64,000 nucleotides of DNA from Klebsormidium nitens. Taxonomy: Eukaryota > Streptophyta > Klebsormidiophyceae > Klebsormidiales > Klebsormidiaceae. Within the stretch, counting starts at the first letter, position 1. Each line of letters opens with the position of its first letter. The stretch is taken from positions 2,992 through 66,991 of the forward strand of contig DF237118.1 of the NCBI GenBank assembly GCA_000708835.1, read 5' to 3'. Under the pieces are notes generated by a model, which had not been told where the DNA came from, did not search any database, and saw nothing but the letters and a program-made list of their open reading frames with translations. Of this stretch, positions 57,601-64,000 are shown in pieces. Both the position numbers and the translations under genes were made by a program.

Positions 57601-60600
57601 GTACGTAGCTATGCACCAGCTAGCGGGTAAAATGATCACCGGACGAAGTACCTGTTGCACGTTTTCATGGCCAATATGAACAATTACTGAAGCTGCGCAA
57701 CTCAAGTTGCCATTCGATTGCACGTTACTCCCGCAGGAGAGCCACACAAAACGCTTCTACTCCGAGCACCTACCTTCATTGCCGTACTCAGGCTGTTCGT
57801 GCAGGCGATCTTCCAGTGGTTGGCGTGCGGCCACAAAAGGAGCGCTGCGTGGTGGTACCACCGCTCCATGCTGGCGCCCTCGTTGCCGGTCGCCTCCTCG
57901 ATCTGCTCGTCGTCCCACTCGTGGCCCTCTAGAGCGCCTTCAGGTAGAACCTCTGAATTTACAAGGAAAACAAGGGTGAAGATCGGAGAAATGTAGACTG
58001 TAGAGTGATTCAGGGTAATCTCTAGAGCACCTTCAGGCAGAACCTCTGTATGTAGGAGGGCAAATGGGTGAAGATCGGAGAAATGTAGACTGTAGAGTAA
58101 TTCAGGTCAACCTCTAGAGCGCCTTCAGGTAGAACCTCTGTATTTACAAGGAAAACAAGGGCGAAGATCGGAGAAATGTGGACTGTAGAGTGGATTCAGG
58201 GTAATCTCTAGAGCACCTTCAGGCAGAACCTCTGTATGTAGCAGGGCAAATGGGTGAATCGGAGAAATGTAGACTGTAGACGTAGTTCAGGTTAATCTCT
58301 AGGGCGACTTCAGGCAGAACCTCCGTATGTACCAAGGCGAGAGGGTAAGAATCGGAGAAACGTAAAATCTACAAAGATAACGTCTCAAAAACGAGCAACT
58401 CGATTAGGACGGGTCGAGTGAGACTGAGGGGTAGGTGGGGTGAAGTGCGAAGCGTGTCATGTTGTGCTTGGAATATCTCCATCCTCCTCGTTGATATCAC
58501 TAAATGTCTAAAAACAATGGATTCATGATTGAGAGGTCTTTAAGACTCTCCACATTCTGGCTTATTGGAGATGCTCTCAATATCGCTTCAATATTGAACG
58601 TCTATACTTTCCGACGACATTTACACTTTCAGAAGGGGCCACGGGAAACCGCAAAGCGGAGATGAAACGAAAATACTAGAGCCCCATTCAGTTCAAACAG
58701 AAGCTTCCTACGAACTGGAAAGGAGCTTGGGCAAGTCAGGCAGTGCGGATGCATGAAGACAGACCACTAGCTCAAAGCAATATTGGCCCCCTGCTTAGGC
58801 ACGACGTTGTATGCAATTGTGTGTTCACACAAAAGTGGATACGATGCTAAGCATTACTGATTATTGGTCCAGACGTTATCTTACATGCTGAGATTGAAAG
58901 GATAGTCATGAGACTGAAAGCTATTCGAAATCTGCAGTGAAGAAGGATGGAGACAGAAGGCCAATCTATTAGTATGTTATGCTCACCGAATTCTTCATCA
59001 ATAGGCAGCCTGTCGAATGCCACAGCACCTAGTTCTGGGGCGATGATATGTAAGAGCTCGAGAGAAAAATCTTGAACTTCCATGTCATCCATATCATCGC
59101 CGTAACCGCCTCCAACTTCCTCCTTCTTGAGCATACCAAGATAGACGTGGAAGCGCGGACCGCTTGCTGCCTGCAAAAGAGCAAGCGCATAGAACGTGAA
59201 GACGTGGCTTTCTGACTCAATGATTCTAGACAGAGGACCAAGGTCACTGCAGTGCAACTCGAGGTCGGCCGTCATGACATGTTCATGCCAAATGGATATG
59301 AGAGCAAGCACAGGGCCACTTCATGCATCTGACGACCTGTCACCCGAAACCTCAAGAGTCTCAGACTGATGATAAGAGAATGAAGCAGAAGAGCAGAACA
59401 GAATGCAGAACAGAACACCTGGATCACAATCGGCTTACACAAGAACTGAAGCAAGATTGGTACTCGTACTTACAATGGCTGCTTGAAGGACAATGTCAAT
59501 TGTTCCAATGTCGGAGCCCTTGAGGGTCTGGAATGAGAGGCTCTTGGTGCAGTACTGGTGCTCCAGTGGCATCACCAGCTTTTCTGGCCCATCCGCGTCT
59601 TTGCCCCAAGCTTGGATAGCATCCAAAACATTCTGAACGGCAGAGCGGTTGTCCGCTGGTGCGAGGATCTGGGCCGTGTTCTGTGCGATCAGGTTGTAGA
59701 TGAGAGCCAGGCGATAACCCTCGGTCACAGGGCGGATCTCGTGCTCGCAGTCAGCAAAGAAGGCGGAATAGTGAACGTTGTGCAAAGTCTCTTCGGATGA
59801 GTCAAAGACGACGTCTTTGCCGGCATGGCGAATGATGAGTTCGCCTGCATAGGGAATGCACCTGGATGTCAGAATGTGACCTGTGAATGCTGCCTTGAGT
59901 GACAGCTTAGAAAGAGGTAAGGACTTTGAGACTTCATACAGTTGGAGTCAGAGCCAAACAAGACACAACATAACTGATTTGGCGTACCTGCCGAGCAGGA
60001 TCTTCAAGTCAGGACGAAAGGAAGTCTATCTATGTACAGGACGGCTGGGTCTTAGTTATTGCAAGTGTATCAATAGACTGAATCTTCCTAGGCTTGTTAC
60101 AGGACATCAGATGGTTGCAATATGCTCTCAGGTCATCTGTTCCTGATCCTCACCTCCAGAATGTGCTGATGGCAGCACAACCACCAGTGTTGCAAACATC
60201 CCATCGTTCTTCTCGGTATCACGGTGGGGTGTAAAGAAGCAGCCTGGCTCATACAACAGTTGTTTATAGAGCTGTGGCACCACCTTGACATGCTTAGGGA
60301 GCCCTAAACCTTGTTTGACCGCTCCATTGGCAAGCTGCCGGATTTGCGCATCCCACTGAGGCCCGGCAAGCTTGAACTCGTCTGGAGACATTTGAAGGCA
60401 TTTGCGGATGCTGGAGTCATAAACTGTGACCTCCCTGCAAGAAAATCACATATGCAGTCTTGCCCTGAACCCTTCTTTAATAGCAAAGCCTGCAGAGATT
60501 TGCCATTTGGAGAATTGCAGCTAATACTAAGCACCTCAGGAAGAGCTTAGCATCTAGGAGCGGGCTTCATTTGTGGCTCGCTCCCTTCTGACCCTCTGGT

Positions 60601-60937
60601 CCGTGCGAGCCCAAGCCAAGTGCACTTGATACGTTTGTGCTGCTTTCAAGTTGTAGAGACTTGCTCACCCTCGTCCAAAAGGGGCCTGGGAACACAATCT
60701 GGCCATCATCTCTGCCTGCTGAGGAGCAAGGGGCAGGCTGATTGGCCCAAGCTCTGGAAGCTCCAACCCTGGAGTATGGAGCATCTTGAATGACCCTGTC
60801 ATTGCAAAGCTCCCAGGCCTTTCCTCACTCTGAAGCGCGGAGTACAGGTCAGCCCTGTAATCCTCCTTCACAACCTCAGGCGCAGCCATGCTGGGATGCC
60901 GCCGCATTGCTCTTATTTGCAGCTGGGACCTCTTCAT
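54680..60937 (-). CDS. Large 2-oxoglutarate/Fe(II)-dependent oxygenase (prolyl-4-hydroxylase-like domain)
   Basis: My model has nine exons: 60937-60669, 60434-60154, 59862-59474, 59170-58987, 57952-57774, 57540-57310, 56691-55942, 55873-55473, 54983-54680, about 995 aa (979 from Met at 60889). The N-terminal third is a P4H-like oxygenase: LYKQLLYEPGCFFTPHRDTE supplies the metal-binding His and Asp, FFADCEHEI the distal His, and TEGYRLALIYNL the 2OG-binding Arg. The long C-terminal part has WYHHAALLLWPHA, an Ala/Pro-rich region, a CKCGECRQLVQF Cys cluster, and a tail with PVHIVG and ICHKNGS. This architecture matches large uncharacterised 2OG oxygenases of plants and fungi; the substrate is unknown. 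Exon 3 is problematic: the family-like start GELIIRHAG from acceptor 59845 is one base out of frame, while an acceptor 17 bases upstream keeps frame but replaces that block. The gene is therefore sound except at that junction. Confidence 0.85.
57927..58385 (-). repeat. Five-copy ~92-bp array carrying the 2OG oxygenase exon 5 acceptor
   Basis: Units begin CTCTAGAGC (+ strand; CTCTAGGGC in the last) at 57927, 58020, 58112, 58206 and 58297 (spacings 93, 92, 94, 91). Each contains, on the minus strand, an acceptor followed by the first ~25 bases of exon 5 (VLPEGALE). Only the 57927 unit continues into the real exon. Units 1 and 3 share ACAAGGAAAACAAGGG, and units 2 and 4 share GGGCAAATGGGTGAA, so the array grew as a two-unit block of about 185 bases. 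Confidence 0.92.
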
Positions 60938-61079
60938 TGCAAGATGCTGATCAGGACGTTCCTGTCAATAGTTTGTAACCGCGCACCCACCCTCAACCAC
61001 CATGTGGCGACTGGGCCTCGGAAAGCTCGTTAAAACACTTGCCTTGTCCAAACTTGACTTAGGTACGTAGTACACAAAG

Positions 61080-61100
61080 TTAGGTACGGTACCTACCTAA
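61080..61100. promoter_or_regulatory. Inverted repeat upstream of 2OG oxygenase
   Basis: TTAGGTA and TACCTAA are exact 7-bp arms around CGGTACC. A further CTTAGGTAC lies about 20 bases to the left. It resembles the GGTACC elements upstream of FNR. A regulatory role is inferred only. Confidence 0.3.
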
Positions 61101-61218
61101 GAGTTGTTGAAGCACTGTTTTTGGTCCTGAGGCTGCAGTGCATTGGATGCAACGCACCACTCTTCCGAGTTTTCGCCAAGGGAATATCAAAAATGTGGCG
61201 GGAAAGAGACCCAATAAG

Positions 61219-61473
61219 ATGGTGCCAACTCAGATCCCGGCGGCCACGGAGTTCGCCAGGTATGTCACGGCCGCGTGGAGTAGGCAGTCGCGGCCGCGGC
61301 CCGGCAAGGCGACGAACCTGGCATGGCAGCCCGCGTCCGATCGATCCGGCCGCCCTAGCTTATCGGGCCATGACGAGCGGAACGTATACAACCCGATCGA
61401 CGATTTGATATGCGAGACTCTGCTTATCAAGTCTGTATTTGACTCGCAAACCGCTTCCGTACGCATTGCCTGA
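61219..61473 (+). CDS. Hypothetical 84-aa open frame, doubtful
   Basis: It starts MVPTQIPAATEFARYVTAAW and ends VFDSQTASVRIA. It lies in a GC-rich patch whose composition resembles the exons here. There is no recognisable domain. It could be a small gene, one exon of an unseen gene, or noise in the promoter-proximal GC-rich DNA of the 2OG oxygenase gene on the other strand. No function is assigned. Confidence 0.18.
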   Translation: MVPTQIPAATEFARYVTAAWSRQSRPRPGKATNLAWQPASDRSGRPSLSGHDERNVYNPIDDLICETLLIKSVFDSQTASVRIA

Positions 61474-62556
61474 GCTCATCAATGAACGAAGGGATGAAAA
61501 CGTCACATGAAAGGCGTAGTTGATTACCTTGAAGCTTCAATCATGATCGCGCTTTTAGCAAGTTCGTCACTTACTGATCTCTTCCTGCCTTAAGTTCCGG
61601 CCTCTCTAAGCTGAGCACACGAGCTTCCGCACACATATTTGCTGCGCGCGTGAAGAGGCATGGCGGCCCTGATCATTCTGATGTCCACTGCTTGCAAGAG
61701 CCTGCAGACCCCCGGCCTTCATGTCTAATGCTATATGTGTTCTGGAATCTTGCTCTACCATGATCCTCATGAGCACTTACATATGACAATGAGTACGTTC
61801 CGAAAGTTGAAACACACTTGCAGTCTTAATGCCAAAAATTTGTACGTGCAAATCATATCTACGTAGCTTACTCCACAGACATGGTTAATCAATGCATCCG
61901 AGAAACGCTACTTCGAATTGCGGCCTTGACAGTTTGTGCATATTATGGATGATTTACTCCAGTCAATCACACGGGCCTGCTTGACAGCGTGGCCGGTACA
62001 GACGATGACTAGCGGCAGCGCCACGAGAGCAAAGTATCACGCGCCTCACTTGTGCTCTCCCAAACGCGGTGATCGCATCAGCGAGCTTTGTAAATGTAAC
62101 ATCGCAAACGGGAAGAGGTAGGTCTTCGTGGTTGATTACACTCTACCTACCTACCTGAACACCAGGATGAGACTTTGGAAGCTGCACGTTCTGGACATAG
62201 CGAGGGGTTTGCTCGTCTACAAAGAAAGGAAACCAACTCGTAGCAGTCTGTAAGAATGACGATGACGAGGCGGTGTGGAATCTACTGAAAGCGTTCGTAA
62301 CGAGCGACTCGACGATAGTATTGACCTAGGCCACGACGTTCCCGTGTCTATCCTGTTTGCCAGCCCCAAAATAGCCAAGTGCAATAATATCTGCGAGCTG
62401 CGAAACAAACGCTCTGTGTGCTGACAAGTATCTCCCGGAGCAGACAGCGTGCCAACACGACAACGCTCTTTTCTAAGCGCGAACAGCGTCTTCCTGGGAG
62501 GGCCTCCTTTAGCGGTTCAACTGGCGCAACGGTCTGAATCCGTAGGCTACTCGCAA

Positions 62557-63405
62557 TCACACCTTTATGTGGCCGCCGGCATCTTTTGGTACGTACACCT
62601 CTCTCCTCCATTGCTCCTTCTTCTCCGTGTGAAGCTCCCAGTAGATGTCCGCAATATGGTCCGGGTCCAGCTCCCCGCTGCCTGGCTCCACCCGTCCGCA
62701 CACTGTTACCTGTGGAACCAGAACACAAATTTTTGCACGTAGCTTTCTCAAAAAGCGTTATGATTTATCAGTGGAGGCTCAAAGTCGGAACCGGGCTCCA
62801 GGGTGCCGCTTCGAGAGAGAACGACTCCGAAACAGCGTCACACCTGCCCGGAACTTAAGAAAAGAGGAAAGCCCCGAAATGATGGCGCCGGAAGGCTTGC
62901 AACCCAGAATTGTTACAACGCCTGAAGGATGGCAGACTCAAAATTCTTACAAGTGAACGGAACATGCCTTCTGCGTCAGCTTTGCAGGAGTTGTGTGAGG
63001 AAAAGGTGTCCTGATTGCTTTCATGCATGGCCACAATCGAAGGACCCCACGGCCAGATTGCTGCGTCACACTAGAAGAACGCACACTGAACCCTTATGAC
63101 GCTGCTTAGAGCCGTTGTGGGCCCTCAGTGCCACACGTTTACTTGAGTTCGACAACCACACGGTCCAAATTGCACCAAAATCTCGACGTACCGTGGCCAC
63201 GTGGATGTTCTCCTCCAGCAGATCTTTGTACAGCGCAAACCCCAGGTTTCGGACGGCCGCTTTTCCCGCCGACAGGGAGCACATGATTGGCCAGAGCGGT
63301 TCGATGGCCAAGATACCCCCCGTGAGCAGGATGGTTCCCCCGCCCGCTTTCCGGAAGGCCGGCAGAACTTGCTGAACGGCTGCCAGGGCCCCAGCCGACG
63401 AAACT
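62557..63405 (-). CDS. Short-chain dehydrogenase/reductase family protein, C-terminal part
   Basis: Two exons are recognisable, 63405-63192 and 62709-62557, joined in phase. They encode SSAGALAAVQQVLPAFRK, GGGTILLTGG, SLSAGKAAVRNL, NIHVATVTVCG, then DPDHIADIYWELH and a TGA stop. This matches the second half of the SDR Rossmann fold: strand beta5 with GTILLTGG, the active-site helix carrying Lys, and the post-beta6 segment. At the usual YxxxK site the sequence is LSAGK, so the catalytic Tyr is replaced by Leu. This is also seen in a bacterial and plant SDR subgroup with SLSxGKA. The nucleotide-binding TGxxxGxG exon was not found and probably lies further right or outside the window. The substrate is unknown. 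Confidence 0.8.
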
Positions 63406-64000
63406 CTGCACAAGGGGGGGGGGTCGAGCTTCGCATCTGCGCTTATCAGCACACAGAACGGAGAGAAGGCGATAAAGAAGGCGAGTAAGATACGAAGTTG
63501 AAAGACTTGGCCGACGTGAGACGAGAGCACATGAAAGTGGCCCGATGGGCTCTTCAGGTAAGACATGCTTTCATACACCTAACTGGAGGGTCGAGTTGCA
63601 CTACCTGCTCTTGTGGCGGACCCTGAAAATAGGAAAGCAGTCTGCTTCTCCGATTGGGCGTCAATCATGAGCGCTCATCAAGCTTCGAGCAGTCTGAGAG
63701 TTTCATGACAGGGTCGATAATAGCTGATAGACGCGATGGAGATGCTCGATAAGACAACAGTCCAGGGAAAAGATTAAAAGAAACAACGGAAGCGATAAAG
63801 AAGGACATAGGAAAAGTCAAATCGAATTCAGCCCAAGAGCAATGAACGGAAGAGGCTGGCCCCTCCTCATGTCAGAGCATAACCCAGAAGCGGGGAAGCT
63901 TTCAAGTTTTGGCGCCCAGAAGCTGTCCGCTTGGAGAAGGACTCCGGATCTATCGAGATAGCACCGCGCAACCAACCCCTCCCAGGCCAGCAGCTTATTT
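63406..64000. other. Probable SDR intron or upstream sequence
   Basis: No N-terminal Rossmann motif could be read here on the minus strand. A possible tiny exon (18 bases, about 63616-63633) flanked by TTTTCAG and GTAGTG is seen but not supported by homology. The remainder is AT-richer and featureless. Confidence 0.35.

Larger units (their letters stand above)
60938..62556. other. Intergenic, upstream of 2OG oxygenase
   Basis: This includes the 2OG oxygenase promoter. An inverted repeat of TTAGGTA/TACCTAA lies at 61080-61100, about 145 bases before its first Met. A GC-rich island at about 61230-61390 carries the small open frame listed separately. CTACCTACCTACCTG lies near 62143. Nothing else is recognised. 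Confidence 0.45.

Noticed and set aside
57927-58385. Regular ~92-base repeats as a CRISPR array
   Set aside because: Whole units, not just short repeats, are similar. They contain exon sequence and sit in an intron of a eukaryotic gene.

Overview
This is nuclear DNA from a eukaryote of the green lineage. It carries a chloroplast-targeted ferredoxin-NADP+ reductase, a PTI1-type receptor-like cytoplasmic kinase and a plant-type glutaminyl-tRNA synthetase. The genes are split into many short, GC-rich exons by GT-AG introns of about 70 to 2500 bases. The mix fits a streptophyte alga (Klebsormidium-like) or an early land plant, but this is inferred from gene content only. I saw no operons, no CRISPR array and no recognisable transposon.

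Layout, left to right: F-box protein (+, 2094-3937); glutaminyl-tRNA synthetase (-, 17429-5125, 21 exons, 803 aa); ER glucosidase II beta subunit (+, 19033-27589, 13 exons, 552 aa, ending KDEL); PTI1-like kinase (-, 33804-28961, 8 exons, 388 aa); ferredoxin-NADP+ reductase (+, 35765-40756, 8 exons, 378 aa); tRNA-Gly(UCC) (-, 42392-42462); GRF zinc-finger protein (-, 47322-44376, 3 exons, 602 aa); L-lactate dehydrogenase (+, 49093-53368, 7 exons, 365 aa); a large 2OG-Fe(II) oxygenase (-, 60937-54680, 9 exons, about 995 aa); and the 3' part of a short-chain dehydrogenase/reductase (-, 62557-63405). I built the exon models by hand from splice signals, phase and family motifs. For every complete model the exon lengths sum to a whole number of codons. 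Strands alternate, giving three divergent pairs (GlnRS/glucosidase II beta, kinase/FNR, GRF protein/LDH). The genes are unrelated housekeeping or signalling genes and form no pathway cluster.

The most unusual feature is a recurring kind of local duplication. In four of the nine genes the edge of an exon, together with the adjoining intron and its splice signal, has been copied in tandem into the neighbouring intron. The extra copies are decayed pseudo-exons that mostly keep an intact acceptor or donor. Examples are five copies in glucosidase II beta exon 6, five in the 2OG oxygenase exon 5, four decayed copies before LDH exon 5, and duplicates of both edges of the GlnRS KMSKS-loop exon. In two genes the nearest extra acceptor would extend the protein in frame, by 53 and 31 residues. 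This is the part of the window most worth checking against RNA data.
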